The notes under the pieces: generated by a model | The model's input: the letters and a program-made list of their open reading frames with translations, nothing else | The model's database searches: none | What the model was told of the DNA's origin: nothing | DNA from: Clostridiaceae bacterium BL-3 | GTDB taxonomy: Bacteria; Bacillota; Clostridia; Clostridiales; Clostridiaceae | Assembly (NCBI GenBank): GCA_902809985.1 | Contig: CADDXC010000001.1 | Location: 1,116,001 to 1,180,000, forward strand | Direction of reading: 5' to 3' | DNA: 64,000 nt | Program-made: the position numbers and the translations under genes | In this document: piece after piece, positions 34,288 through 43,286 of the stretch | How the letters are laid out: every line of letters starts with the position of its first letter | Numbering within the stretch: the first letter of the stretch is position 1

Positions 34288-35223
34288 TCAATTATATATG
34301 TCAATTATATTTTTGCACTTTTCTTTTATAATCTCCCTTATATATGGTGGTTCCAGCACTTCCACATATTCCCCATAGCTCAGTATCATTGAATAGATCC
34401 AGCTGTCCTCCACAACTTCAGTATTCACTATGATACTGCCGTCTTCAAGAAATGTAATTTCATTTTCATCAAAATAATCCTGTATTCTGTACCTGACTTT
34501 TTCTAAAAATTTCAGTAAAATTTTTACAGGAACTTTCTGAGGCATCTCGGTCTTTGCATATTCACCATATGAAATTCTTGGTTTACAAATTTCCTCATCC
34601 AAAATCTCCAGTCCATCCATTCTTGACAATTTAAATATCCTATAATCTTTTCTCAGGGTACAGAAGGAAAACACATACCAGGAAAATCCTTTAAACACGA
34701 GAGTAACAGGCTCCACTCTCCTAAAGATATATTCTCCTTTGGAATTTCTGTAGTTGAAGCTTATACATCTGTTTTCCTTTAATGCTTTAAATATCATTCT
34801 ATATTTGATATTTTCCTTTTCGGATTTCTTAAATCCCCAGGGAAGTGTATCTATAAATATCTGTTTAAAATACAGATCAAATGTGCTCTTTTTATTATGG
34901 GGTATTATGCTTTTAATTTTTTCCATAGCCATTTCCACATTTTTGTCATCAAGAACTCCATTTATATTTTTCAAAGCTTCCACTATGGATATCATATCTT
35001 CCAGTGTCAGAAACCGGTGATTTATTTTATAATTGTCCAAAATATGAAACCCTCCATTGTTTCCCTGGCTTGAAGCTATTGGAATTCCAGACATATTGAT
35101 TGTGTCCATATCCCTGTATATGGTCCTTACAGAAACCTCAAACTTTTCAGCCAGTTCCGCCGCAGATATCTTATCCCTGTTCAAAAGCATCACCACAATT
35201 GCCAGCAGCCTGTCTATTTTCAT
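34288..35223 (-). CDS. HTH plus WYL domain regulator (YafY/DeoR type)
   Basis: A 311-residue regulator with an N-terminal winged helix (KISAAELAEKFEVSVRTIYRDMDTI) and a WYL domain from about 140 (CISFNYRNSKGEYIFRRVEPVTLVFKGFSWYVFSFC). A C-terminal WCX-like extension follows. WYL domains bind nucleic acid or ligands and often sense DNA damage or small molecules. It is 41 bp downstream of phzF and may be co-transcribed with it and with the zinc-ribbon gene. Target genes are unknown. Confidence 0.85.
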   Translation of the reverse strand: MKIDRLLAIVVMLLNRDKISAAELAEKFEVSVRTIYRDMDTINMSGIPIASSQGNNGGFHILDNYKINHRFLTLEDMISIVEALKNINGVLDDKNVEMAMEKIKSIIPHNKKSTFDLYFKQIFIDTLPWGFKKSEKENIKYRMIFKALKENRCISFNYRNSKGEYIFRRVEPVTLVFKGFSWYVFSFCTLRKDYRIFKLSRMDGLEILDEEICKPRISYGEYAKTEMPQKVPVKILLKFLEKVRYRIQDYFDENEITFLEDGSIIVNTEVVEDSWIYSMILSYGEYVEVLEPPYIREIIKEKCKNIIDIYN

Positions 35224-35264
35224 AAATTATAAACCTCATCTTGGAAATAATGTATGGCCACGCT

Positions 35265-36137
35265 CTACATTATTTCAATTTCCCTTTCTTCAATATTCAA
35301 GGCATTTCCTCCAATTTTAACTTCATTGATCTTTCCACTATGAATAATTACACTGGCTAAAATTTCAGAAGGCCTATTCATACAATAACCTTGTTCAAAA
35401 ACTAAATCTTTCATATGATTTTGTGATATAATTCCATATCTATATAAATAGCAGCTCAATGCACCTGTAGATGTTCCTGTGGCAGATTCTTCATTGATAT
35501 TATAAAAAGGTGCAAAATTTCTGCAATGAGCAGTGGAATCCTGCTTTGTTTCCAACGTAAAAAGATGATACCCAACACAATTCTCTTTTTTGCAAACATA
35601 TGAAATCTTATCAAAATCAGGCCTTATACTGCATAAATCCCCTAATGATTTAATGGGGATTAAAATATCTTTTAATCCAGTAGATACAATTTGGATTGGA
35701 ATATCATCCATAATTTTATTCTGGCTAATATTTAGAGTATCAGCTATATATTTTTTATCCAATATTTTGTGAAATATGGGCTTACATTGCTCCATATAGA
35801 TTCTATTATTTTTTCTATATTCTATTTCTAAAATACCGGCTTTTGTTTCCTGAGTATATCTGCCAGCATCAATAATACCTTTATCTGCAAGTAAACAAAA
35901 AGTTGCAATAGTTGCATGTCCACATAAATTTACTTCCTTGTTAGGTGTAAAAAATTCAACTTTAAAATCAGCATTATTGGACTTCTTTACAAATGCAGTT
36001 TCTGAAAAGCCAACCTTTTTTGCAATCCGCTGCATATGTTCTGACAGCAGAGAATCCGCATTTAAAACAACTCCCGCAGGATTACCACCTGTATTTGTTT
36101 TGGCAAACGCATTAAGCGTATAAACTTTTATTTTCAT
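35265..36137 (-). CDS. PhzF-family isomerase-like protein
   Basis: Diaminopimelate-epimerase-like fold enzyme of the PhzF family (290 residues). Motifs: TLNAFAKTNTGGNPAGVVL at the start, FSETAFVKK with the catalytic Glu position, NLCGHATIATFCLL, and the mirrored ESATGTSTGALSCYL in the second half. The substrate is unknown, and no phenazine genes are present. ATG 36137 is chosen, about 9 bp after GAGGGAAG. The frame's upstream codons run into the right end of the IS605-type element, so the insertion lies immediately before the ribosome site. Confidence 0.85.
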   Translation of the reverse strand: MKIKVYTLNAFAKTNTGGNPAGVVLNADSLLSEHMQRIAKKVGFSETAFVKKSNNADFKVEFFTPNKEVNLCGHATIATFCLLADKGIIDAGRYTQETKAGILEIEYRKNNRIYMEQCKPIFHKILDKKYIADTLNISQNKIMDDIPIQIVSTGLKDILIPIKSLGDLCSIRPDFDKISYVCKKENCVGYHLFTLETKQDSTAHCRNFAPFYNINEESATGTSTGALSCYLYRYGIISQNHMKDLVFEQGYCMNRPSEILASVIIHSGKINEVKIGGNALNIEEREIEIM

Positions 36138-36152
36138 TTGTTTTCTTCCCTC

Positions 36153-36300
36153 GTGAACTACCACCACTTATAGAAGTGGATGGCTTCTTAGTCAATATTC
36201 CTAATGGAACAAGTTTACCTAAGCTCTAAAGGTCGAACCAACCTCAGTGTATTACCAAAATTATATGGCTAATTTCAGCAGATTTTTGCTGGCGTTTATA
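36153..36300 (-). ncRNA. Candidate TnpB right-end (omega) RNA
   Basis: In IS605-type elements the guide RNA overlaps the 3' end of tnpB and runs to the right end. The 108 nt between the tnpB stop and the element end contain GGUUGGUUCGACCUUUAGAGC and the terminal hairpin. The position and structure fit; expression cannot be seen. The guide would be read from sequence just past 36153, that is, the phzF leader. Confidence 0.4.
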
Positions 36301-37349
36301 TCCCTGTCATGGTGTGTGCCGCATTTAGGGCAAATCCATTCCCTGAGTGCAAGATTTTTTACTTCTCTATTCTTATATCCACAAACTGAACATAATTGAC
36401 TACTTGCATAATTACTGGGTGCTACTATTATTTTTCTGCCGTACCACTCGGCCTTGTATTCCAGCATTCTTCTGAATTCACTCCAGCTTGCTTCGCTTAT
36501 TGCCTTTGCCAGCCTGTGATTCTGCTGCATATTTTTAACTTTCAAGTCCTCAATAACTATAGATTGGTTTTCTCTGATTAGTTTTATTGATAACTTATTT
36601 AAGAAATCTGCCCTTTGATTCACTATCTTCTCGTATAATTTAGATAATTTTAACCTAGCTTTTTTTCTGTTATTACTACCCTTTTTCTTCCTTGATAGGT
36701 CCCTTTGAAGTTTGACAAGCCTTCTCTCTGATTTTGTCAGATATTTTGGGTTGGCCTCTCTATATCCATCTGAACATATTGCAAATTCTTTTAGCCCCAT
36801 ATCTATTCCTATTTTTTTACTGACTTCAGGCATCTTTTTAATCTCACAATTAACCAGTATAGATATAAAATATTTGCCACTCGGCACCTGGGATACAGTA
36901 CAGGATTTAATTATTCCGTTGAATTCTCTATGCTGTTTTATCTTTATCATGGATTTTAATTTAGGTAATTTAATATGTTCATCTTTGATATAAACTGTCC
37001 CATTTTGATTATTGGTTGTATAATTGTTATAGTTACTTTTCTTACTTTTGAATTTAGGGAAACCTATTGATTTATCTCTAAAGAAATTTTTATATGCTTT
37101 ATTTAGATCCATTTGAGCATTTGCCAGAGCAAGACTGTCAACTTCTTTAAGCCATTCAAATTCTTTTTTATACTGTGCCGGGGTAGGATACTTAATCTTT
37201 TTAATATCCAAATCTTTGTTTTCCTTGTATGATTTAATTCTATCAGCCAGCATTTTGTTATATATAAATCTGACACAGCCAAAAGTTCCAGCAAAATACA
37301 ATTTTTGTTCTTTGTTCGGGTAAATCCTGTATTTATAAGCTTTTAACAC
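36261..37349 (-). CDS. tnpB: TnpB RNA-guided nuclease of IS605-type element
   Basis: A 362-residue TnpB, ancestor-type of Cas12. An N-terminal helix-turn-helix region ([22 protein letters not shown]) is followed by the RuvC-like nuclease with Asp in [10 protein letters not shown], Glu in [11 protein letters not shown] and Asp in [11 protein letters not shown], plus the zinc ribbon CSVCGYKN...CPKCGTHH. All catalytic residues and the four Cys are present and the gene is full length, so it may be active. It is 9 bp downstream of tnpA on the same strand. Confidence 0.93.
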   Translation of the reverse strand: MLKAYKYRIYPNKEQKLYFAGTFGCVRFIYNKMLADRIKSYKENKDLDIKKIKYPTPAQYKKEFEWLKEVDSLALANAQMDLNKAYKNFFRDKSIGFPKFKSKKSNYNNYTTNNQNGTVYIKDEHIKLPKLKSMIKIKQHREFNGIIKSCTVSQVPSGKYFISILVNCEIKKMPEVSKKIGIDMGLKEFAICSDGYREANPKYLTKSERRLVKLQRDLSRKKKGSNNRKKARLKLSKLYEKIVNQRADFLNKLSIKLIRENQSIVIEDLKVKNMQQNHRLAKAISEASWSEFRRMLEYKAEWYGRKIIVAPSNYASSQLCSVCGYKNREVKNLALREWICPKCGTHHDRDINASKNLLKLAI

Positions 37350-37358
37350 ATTTTCACC

Positions 37359-37757
37359 TCATTTCATTCCTTGATTTTCAATGTACTCCTTAACTATATC
37401 AATTGGAACACCACCAGTTGTTATAAGGCAATAACTTTTACTCCAGAAGTACTCTTTCCATAATTGTTTTTTTATTGATGGGAACTCCTTTTTTATAAGT
37501 CTGCTGCTGGCACTCTTATAAGCATTTATAAATTTTGATATATTTGTATTTGGTGATCCTCTAAACAAAAGGTGTACATGGTCTTTATCATGATTCCATT
37601 CGCATAAAGTAATATTGTATTTAGGGCATATATACTCAAATATTCCCTTTAGCCTATTTGATATTTTATCATTTATTACTTTTCTCCTATATTTAACAAC
37701 CAGTACTAAATGATAATTTAGCAAAAATACTGGATGATTATTTGTATCTAAATCCAT
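37359..37757 (-). CDS. tnpA: IS200/IS605 Y1 transposase
   Basis: A 132-residue single-strand DNA transposase. The HUH motif is HVHLLF (in WNHDKDHVHLLFRGSP) and the catalytic Tyr is expected in KSYCLITTGG or in VKEYIENQ near the C-terminus. It cuts and joins the hairpin-marked ends. Length is close to the family norm of about 130-150. Its left-end hairpins lie upstream at 37826-37893. Confidence 0.92.
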   Translation of the reverse strand: MDLDTNNHPVFLLNYHLVLVVKYRRKVINDKISNRLKGIFEYICPKYNITLCEWNHDKDHVHLLFRGSPNTNISKFINAYKSASSRLIKKEFPSIKKQLWKEYFWSKSYCLITTGGVPIDIVKEYIENQGMK

Positions 37758-37830
37758 TTATTTTACCTCATTTATATATTTACCACTGATTTTAGAATAT
37801 ATCATATATAATAATTCGTCAAGTAGTTAT

Positions 37831-37855
37831 TATTTTAGGCATCGAACCTAAAATA
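37831..37855. repeat. Left-end stem-loop of the IS605-type element
   Basis: TATTTTAGG (37831-37839) pairs with CCTAAAATA (37847-37855) around a 7-nt loop, between tnpA and the terminal hairpin. It may fold in the single-strand transposition intermediate. Confidence 0.6.
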
Positions 37856-37866
37856 ACAAGGACTAT

Positions 37867-38328
37867 TCATCTCCCACTTATAGAAGATAGGAGAATTACG
37901 CCCTTTTTGTTAAATTGAAAGGGCATATATACTCCATAGGGAATGGCACAAAAAAGAAATACAGATAAAACTGTCCTCAAATCAAGTTTTCCTATTTGCG
38001 GTATGAAAAATGCCAGTACACTATATACAATAAAGCAAATAATAAAAACCACTAAAAAGAATGCATACTTGGCCTCCACAATTGAACTTCTGGTATATGG
38101 AGCTGCACATAACAACGCATCTACCTCGGGATATTTAGCCTCTGCCAATGAGACATATTGATAAAGTATAAGTTCTGTAAAAATGACTGTGGACAGGAAA
38201 GAAACAAGTCCCGTAAACACAGGAGCACGCCATAGAATGAATAGAGGAATTGCGGCCGACACAAACAGCATGATCACAACATATCTTTTGGCCAGCAAAA
38301 AATCCTTTTTAATGAGATGAAACAGCAT
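37867..38328 (-). pseudogene. ABC-2 permease truncated by the IS element
   Basis: N-terminal part of an ABC-2 type permease (ABC2_membrane_5-like) with helices at about 15-33, 40-60, 85-105 and 115-135. Sequence stays family-like to YGVYMPFQF, then runs into the element's left end (KKGVILLSSISGR) and stops. About 70-80 residues and two helices are missing, and no remnant appears on the far side of the element. ATG 38328 overlaps the end of the ATPase gene by 20 bp, as in coupled ABC pairs. The transporter is probably inactive. Confidence 0.8.
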
Positions 38329-39196
38329 TATTATCCTCTCCTCCCCCAATATAGGCCAGCATGATATCTTCAATTGTAGGCCTTTCAACTAAAATGTCCT
38401 TCATGTTTTTTTTGACTTCATATATTTTATGGGTAATCCCTGTGAAACCGAAGTCCGTTGCTGTCAACTTTAAAAATAAATTTCTGCTGCTTTCATCAAC
38501 GTATCTCTTATCCCCTTTTATCAAGCGATAATTATCAAGTAAATAATCCTTTTCCTTCTCAAATAAAATTTCACCCTTATGTATGAGAATAATCATATCA
38601 GCTATCTTATCCAAATCGGATATTATATGAGTAGAAAAAAGTACACCTTTTCCTCCCCGCTTCATGTAATCTGCCATTATATCCAAAAACTGGCTCCTAA
38701 TTAAAGGGTCAAGTCCGCTGGTAGGCTCATCCATAATTAGAAGTTCAGCACCATGAGACAGTGCAAGGGTAAGTGCAAATTTCATACGCATGCCCTTTGA
38801 AAGTGTAGAAATTTTTTGACGCGGATCCAGACAAAATCGTTCCATATATGCTCTATAGTCCCTTTCACTCCAGCCTGAATAAGCAGGTGAAATTATACTT
38901 TTCATCTCCGCCATAGTCAGTTCATCATAAAAAAAACCCTCATCGAACACTACTCCAATGCGATTTTTCAGTTCATGCTCATTATGTTCAATATCTTTTC
39001 CAAAAATTTTTACACTGCCGGAAGTCTTTTTGGACAACCCAAGAATAGTTCGTATAGTGGTTGTCTTACCTGCCCCATTGATTCCTATAAAACCTGCAAT
39101 ACAACCCTCCGGCAAAGTAAAACTAAGATTGGAAAGTGAAAAATTTTTATAGTACTTGTTTAGGCCCTCAACTTCTAAAATATTGTTCACATTCAC
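38309..39196 (-). CDS. ABC transporter ATPase (YtrB/BcrA-like)
   Basis: A 295-residue ATPase with Walker A GINGAGKTT, Q-loop region VVFDEGFFYDELT, signature LSKGMRMK (a variant of LSGGQ common in this family), Walker B LLIMDEPTSGLDP and H-loop STHIISD. A C-terminal regulatory extension follows. It overlaps the GntR gene by 4 bp upstream and the permease by 20 bp downstream, so the three form a coupled operon. With the permease broken, its partner would be missing. Confidence 0.9.
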   Translation of the reverse strand: MNVNNILEVEGLNKYYKNFSLSNLSFTLPEGCIAGFIGINGAGKTTTIRTILGLSKKTSGSVKIFGKDIEHNEHELKNRIGVVFDEGFFYDELTMAEMKSIISPAYSGWSERDYRAYMERFCLDPRQKISTLSKGMRMKFALTLALSHGAELLIMDEPTSGLDPLIRSQFLDIMADYMKRGGKGVLFSTHIISDLDKIADMIILIHKGEILFEKEKDYLLDNYRLIKGDKRYVDESSRNLFLKLTATDFGFTGITHKIYEVKKNMKDILVERPTIEDIMLAYIGGGEDNNAVSSH

Positions 39197-39567
39197 TCCT
39201 CCTCATACAAAATATCCATCATTTCATTTAATTCCTCTTTGCTGATACCCAGCATCTTAGCTGTTTGTATCATATCCTGCATTTTTTGTTCCACAATGCG
39301 CCGTTTTGAATCTCTCAGCAATTCCAAATTTTCTGCTGAAACAAAAGTGCCTACCCCCACCTGACTTGTTACAAAACCTTCTTGTTCCAGTTCATCATAC
39401 ACTCTTCTAATAGTCAGCACACTGACTTTCACATCATTGGCAAAACTTCGAATGGATGGAAGCTTATCACCTTCAGCCAGTTCTCCTCTAAAAATTGCAT
39501 CTTTAATTTGATCTTTTATCTGTTTATACAATGGATTGTCAGATGTATTTGAAATTAATATTTTCAT
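39193..39567 (-). CDS. GntR-family regulator (YtrA type)
   Basis: A 124-residue repressor-type protein: winged helix PLYKQIKDQIKDAIFRGELAEGDKLPSIRSF with DVKVSVLTIRRVYDELEQEGFV, and a short C-terminal dimerisation helix pair. The short form is the YtrA subfamily, which represses its own ABC operon and responds to cell-wall antibiotics. An AT-rich dyad overlaps its promoter at 39603-39650. Confidence 0.9.
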   Translation of the reverse strand: MKILISNTSDNPLYKQIKDQIKDAIFRGELAEGDKLPSIRSFANDVKVSVLTIRRVYDELEQEGFVTSQVGVGTFVSAENLELLRDSKRRIVEQKMQDMIQTAKMLGISKEELNEMMDILYEEE

Positions 39568-39602
39568 ATCATACCTCTTTTTTCAATATCTTTAGTGCCA
39601 AT

Positions 39603-39650
39603 GTATATGTATATAATACACACTATATACTATATACACTATTTTGTCAA
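39603..39650 (-). promoter_or_regulatory. Promoter and operator of the GntR-ABC operon
   Basis: Minus-strand TTGACA (39645-39650) and TATAGT (39622-39627) are 17 bp apart. The -10 lies inside an imperfect dyad, GTATATGTATATA (39603-39615) against TATATACTATATAC (39624-39637), a likely site for the regulator. Confidence 0.7.
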
Positions 39651-39669
39651 CAAAGTTCAAATTAATTGT

Positions 39670-40860
39670 TTAACAATTCACCTTTTTTTCTATTCTATGA
39701 GAAAATGCCAATTTAAGTAAAATAGGCGTTATAATTGTAGTTAAAATTACAACAATTAAGGTTGGAAGAAATATTTCCTCCGTAATTATTCCCTCCTGAA
39801 GACCTATATTGGCAGTAATTATAGCAACTTCCCCTCTTGAAATCATACCTGTTCCAATTTGAATCGATTCACTCCTGCTCATCTTAAGAAACCTTGCGGC
39901 AGCACCACACCCTATCAGCTTTCCAAATACTGCTGTGACAAACATAACTATGGTAATAAAAAGCACTTCCAGATTAATTCCCTTTAGATTTGCTTCAATC
40001 CCAACACTGGCAAAAAATATAAGGGATAAAAATCCTGACGAAATTGCCTTTATGTTTCTCTCCAGATATTCCTTATAGACAAATGATGAAAACATGAGGC
40101 CGCATATATATGCACCGGTAATAGCCGCTATACCCAAAACCTCGGCAACATATGCCACTAGCAGGGTAGAAGCTATGGAAAAAGTAAGCAGTTCCCTGCC
40201 TGGTTTTATATGCTCCTTGAATTTATTTATAAGTTTGGGCAGATATACTACTCCGATTATGGCAAAAACACAAAATAAAGTTATTTTTATAAATACATAC
40301 GCAATGGATAATGCTTCTGCAGCTCCGGCACTTGCCCCAGCTCCAGGGCTTTGACCTACTGCAAGAACTACAGATATGAGAATAAGCCCCAATATATCAT
40401 CTATAACCGCTGCACCTAGAATATTTATACCGGTTCTCGTGTTCAGCTTTCCAAGTTCCTTGAGAGTTTCTACTGTAATACTCACACTTGTAGCAGTTAG
40501 AATAACCCCTACAAATACATTCTCCAAAAAATTGTCAAAAAATAGATATGCGCTTAAGGTTCCAAGTACAAGTGGAAGTACTATACCTGCTGTGGCAATT
40601 ATCAATGAAGAAAATCCCGCCTTTTTAAATTCTTCTACGTTGGTTTCAAGACCTGCAAGAAACATAATCATAATTACTCCAATGTTTGACAAAAGCTTAA
40701 TATTATCATCATACTGTACAACATTCAACATAATTGGACCAAGTACTACACCTGCCATCAATGCTCCTAGAACTTCAGGCATTTTCAGCTTTCTGCTTAT
40801 AATACCCCCTATCCTTGTAAATATGAGGATCAACACAATATCCAGCAACACGTTTTCCAA
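39670..40860 (-). CDS. Cation:proton antiporter, CPA2/NapA-like
   Basis: A 396-residue membrane protein with about 12 helices and the paired-Asp motif in AAVIDDILGLILIS that binds the cation in CPA2 antiporters; PEVLGALMAGVVLGP and TATSVSITVETL are further family blocks. No TrkA-N/RCK domain is attached. I place a TTG start at 40860, 9 bp after AAGGAGA; the TTG at 40884 would put that site inside the gene. A terminator-type hairpin lies 30 bp upstream of the start, suggesting attenuation. Confidence 0.85.
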   Translation of the reverse strand: MENVLLDIVLILIFTRIGGIISRKLKMPEVLGALMAGVVLGPIMLNVVQYDDNIKLLSNIGVIMIMFLAGLETNVEEFKKAGFSSLIIATAGIVLPLVLGTLSAYLFFDNFLENVFVGVILTATSVSITVETLKELGKLNTRTGINILGAAVIDDILGLILISVVLAVGQSPGAGASAGAAEALSIAYVFIKITLFCVFAIIGVVYLPKLINKFKEHIKPGRELLTFSIASTLLVAYVAEVLGIAAITGAYICGLMFSSFVYKEYLERNIKAISSGFLSLIFFASVGIEANLKGINLEVLFITIVMFVTAVFGKLIGCGAAARFLKMSRSESIQIGTGMISRGEVAIITANIGLQEGIITEEIFLPTLIVVILTTIITPILLKLAFSHRIEKKVNC

Positions 40861-40880
40861 TATAATACATCTCCTTCCAG

Positions 40881-40926
40881 ACAAAAAAATAGAAAGCCCT
40901 TAAAAGGACTTTCCACCCCAAAAGTC
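40881..40926 (-). promoter_or_regulatory. Attenuator-like leader of the antiporter gene
   Basis: Minus-strand GAAAGTCC/GGGCTTTC (40913-40906 with 40899-40892) plus U7 forms an intrinsic terminator just before the ribosome site. The upstream GACTTT (40926-40921) can instead pair with AAAGTC (40912-40907), which would break the terminator. A further hairpin (AATCAAA/TTTGATT, 40940-40960) lies upstream. I do not recognise the aptamer. Confidence 0.6.
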
Positions 40927-41046
40927 ATATTCTCTTGAAATCAAACAGAAATTTGATTCAACCGAAATGAAATATCTAAATTTATTAATAATACTATTTT
41001 AACAATAACATATCTGAAAACATTATTCAATAATTTATATATAATT

Positions 41047-41079
41047 GAAAAGCAAGAAAAGGACTAATCTGCCCTTTTC
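41047..41079 (-). terminator. Terminator downstream of the hydrolase pseudogene
   Basis: Stem GAAAAGGAC/GCCCTTTTC (41056-41064 with 41071-41079, one G-U) followed on the minus strand by TTGCTTTTC. The remainder of 41080-41208 shows no gene. Confidence 0.5.
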
Positions 41080-41208
41080 AGAATTTAATGAAGCATGCCA
41101 TATCCATGAAGGACAGCTCTATTGACAACATCAATCTGGAGGCTTTAAAAACACTGCTTGATACTGACGTGTAGTCAATACAGTGGCGTAACAATCTGAA
41201 CCTAAGGA

Positions 41209-42034
41209 TTACTTGATATGGTTTTCCTGTGAATTGATTAAAAGAAATTTACAAATTGCCCTGTTGGCTGCCTTAGGATTATCCTGATTTGAGTTATGAC
41301 CGGCGTTTTTTATCATACACAGCGTACAATTGGGCTCACTTTCAGCCCAGGAAGCTGCAATTCTTTGAATATTTCCAGATCTATCCTCCTCTCCGCAAAG
41401 AAGCAGCACGGGTTTGGGAAAACGGATATGCTTCATCTTCACGCAGACATGTCGTGAGGGATATCATAACCTCGATGAAATCCCTCTTTTTCATCTGTGA
41501 AAAACATCTTCGTACATATTCCTTTACAGCCTGGGTGTTACCACAGGCATTAGCGCTTTGATCTATTAGCATTTTCCATGGATAACAATAAAGTATAGGT
41601 TTTGTCAATTTCAACATAAGTCTTTCTGTTATAGACAGCCTGCCAGTATTTCGAGTACAATCAATGAGCACAAGTTTTGAAATCAGTTCCGGCTTTTGGT
41701 ACAGTACCTCCTGGGCAATATTTCCACCCATGGATTGACCTATTAAGACTGTACTTTCAATCTGATATATTCTGCATAATTTAAGGAAATCCCCTAGCAT
41801 ATCATCAAAGTGAAATTTGTTTCCAGAGTCAAGTTTTGACAACCCATGACCGCGTGCATCCCACAACAATAAATTGTAAGAATAATCGAAAATTGTTAAT
41901 TGAGGTTCAAACATCCTGTGATCACAACCTGCACCATGCAGAAAGATAACATAATTTGATGTACTGCCCGGCCTGTACCAATAATGTATATTACATCCCT
42001 TGTTTTGGAATATTTTATGCTGTAAATTCACCAT
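41209..42034 (-). pseudogene. Alpha/beta hydrolase with a single-base frameshift
   Basis: Two frames make one alpha/beta hydrolase. The first (to 41381) holds oxyanion HGAGCD and nucleophile elbow GQSMGGN; the second (from about 41440 to 41209) holds VLLLCGEEDRSG with the acidic residue and NAGHNSNQ with the catalytic His. One extra base in the TTTT run at 41419-41422 explains the break: without it the protein reads EDEAYPFPKPVLLLCGEE. The repaired protein would be about 274 residues. It follows a flavodoxin gene by 19 bp. Decay or sequencing error are both possible. Confidence 0.8.
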
Positions 42035-42053
42035 CATGCCCCCATGTAATCAA

Positions 42054-42545
42054 TTACAATCTTTTACAGACATCCTCAGCCCATTTTTTAGCTTTTTCCA
42101 CATTTTTTTCCGGATCATTTTTAAGAGGATTTTTGAACTCAATTTCACCTAAAAATTCATTTCCTTGAAGTTCACTCTTCATGTTTTCAAAGGTTTTTCC
42201 ATTACCTCCACCGTTGCAGCTAAACAGAGCTATCTTCTTGTGTTTTAAATTTGTGCCGGCAAAAAAACTTCTCATGGCAGGAGCAAAATTTCCGGCCCAT
42301 ACTGGTGTTCCAATAAACAAAACATCATAATCCTCGGCTTTTATATCATAAGGCAGAAGTTCCGGCTTTTCCTTAGTTATAGATTTCTTGCCGCCTATCA
42401 GATATCTCATCTTGCTTTTGGGATTTATATCTTTTTTAGGCTTTATCTGCAGTATGTCACCTGATACAGCTTTTGAAATAGCTTCGGCTATGAGCTTTGT
42501 ATTTCCCTCAAGTGAGTAGTACACAACGAGAACTTTATTTTCCAT
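42054..42545 (-). CDS. Flavodoxin
   Basis: A 163-residue FMN protein with phosphate loop YSLEGNTKLIAEAI (TxxNT-like), VLFIGTPVWAGNFAPAMRSF and IALFSCNGGGNGKT, the two FMN-stacking loops. Flavodoxin-like oxidoreductases of this group often sit beside small hydrolases and regulators in clostridia. It probably works as an electron carrier or quinone reductase. It is separated from the upstream clpP by a strong terminator. Confidence 0.85.
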   Translation of the reverse strand: MENKVLVVYYSLEGNTKLIAEAISKAVSGDILQIKPKKDINPKSKMRYLIGGKKSITKEKPELLPYDIKAEDYDVLFIGTPVWAGNFAPAMRSFFAGTNLKHKKIALFSCNGGGNGKTFENMKSELQGNEFLGEIEFKNPLKNDPEKNVEKAKKWAEDVCKRL

Positions 42546-42631
42546 AACAGTATCTACCTCTTTTCCATTTACTAAAGATTCTTCTATCTACATATTATAA
42601 TAAGTGGCTCAAAAAATCCATTTAAATGCAA

Positions 42632-42661
42632 AAAAAAGGCCTTTATTCAGGACCTTTTTTA
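42632..42661 (-). terminator. Terminator of clpP
   Basis: A-rich/U-rich hairpin AAAAAGGCC/GGACCTTTTTT centred on 42646, 17 bp past the clpP stop. Symmetric A and U runs let it work in both directions. Confidence 0.7.
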
Positions 42662-42677
42662 ATATTGAACCATGAAA

Positions 42678-43265
42678 TTATTTTTTTGAAAGTATTTTGT
42701 CCACTATACCATAGTTCACAGCCTCCCCTGCAGACATAAAATAATCCCTTTCCATATCTTTTTCTATCATTTCAAGTGGCTTGCCTGTTCTTTCACTGTA
42801 TATTCTGTTAATTTTTTTCTTGGTTTCAAGCAGCCACCTGGTATGAATTTCTATGTCCGTAGCCTGGCCCTGCATTCCTCCATATACCGATGGCTGATGT
42901 ATCAATATCTCACTGTTTGGAAGTGCATACCTTTTCCCCTTCGTACCTGCCACCAGTAAAAAGGATGCCATACTGGCAGCCATGCCAATACATATAGTTG
43001 ACACCTCCGGCTTTATGTACTGAATTGTATCATATACCGCCATCCCTGCAGTAATGGAGCCTCCAGGGCTGTTTATATAAAAATTGATATCTTCATCGGG
43101 ATTTTCGGATTCAAGATACAAGAGCTGTGCCACAATGACACTTGCCGTTGCATCCGTAACCTCATCATTCAGCATTACTATCCTGTCCTTTAGAAGTCTG
43201 GAATATATATCATAGGAACGTTCTCCCGAATTTGTATGTTCAACAACAACTGGTACATAACCCAT
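42678..43265 (-). CDS. clpP: ClpP protease subunit (extra copy type)
   Basis: Self-compartmentalising serine protease subunit (195 residues) that works with Clp ATPases. Catalytic Ser98 is in GMAASMA, His123 in [17 protein letters not shown] and the Asp in ERDYFMSA. The N-terminus [22 protein letters not shown] is complete. The start is ATG 43265 after AAGGGG, not the TTG three bases upstream. There is no clpX or tig next to it, unlike the main clpP of clostridia, so this may be a second paralogue; it sits by an AraC-type regulator. Confidence 0.92.
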   Translation of the reverse strand: MGYVPVVVEHTNSGERSYDIYSRLLKDRIVMLNDEVTDATASVIVAQLLYLESENPDEDINFYINSPGGSITAGMAVYDTIQYIKPEVSTICIGMAASMASFLLVAGTKGKRYALPNSEILIHQPSVYGGMQGQATDIEIHTRWLLETKKKINRIYSERTGKPLEMIEKDMERDYFMSAGEAVNYGIVDKILSKK

Positions 43266-43286
43266 CAAACCACCCCTTTACTATAT

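Larger units (their letters stand above)
36153..37893 (-). mobile_element. IS200/IS605-family element (tnpA plus tnpB)
   Basis: The element holds a Y1 transposase gene and a TnpB gene on one strand, flanked by subterminal hairpins. The left end has a hairpin at 37871-37893, the right end CCACTT/AAGTGG at 36164-36179, and both contain CACTTATAGAAG. Such elements move as single strands without target duplication. The left end interrupts an ABC permease gene; the right end abuts the phzF ribosome site. Exact cleavage points are estimated. Confidence 0.85.

Noticed and set aside
36712..36993. Second transposase on the plus strand of the IS element
   Set aside because: Shadow of tnpB; no motifs.
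40930..41000. Fluoride riboswitch for the antiporter leader
   Set aside because: The characteristic UAACCGC core and closing GCUGAU..CUCCUAC are absent.
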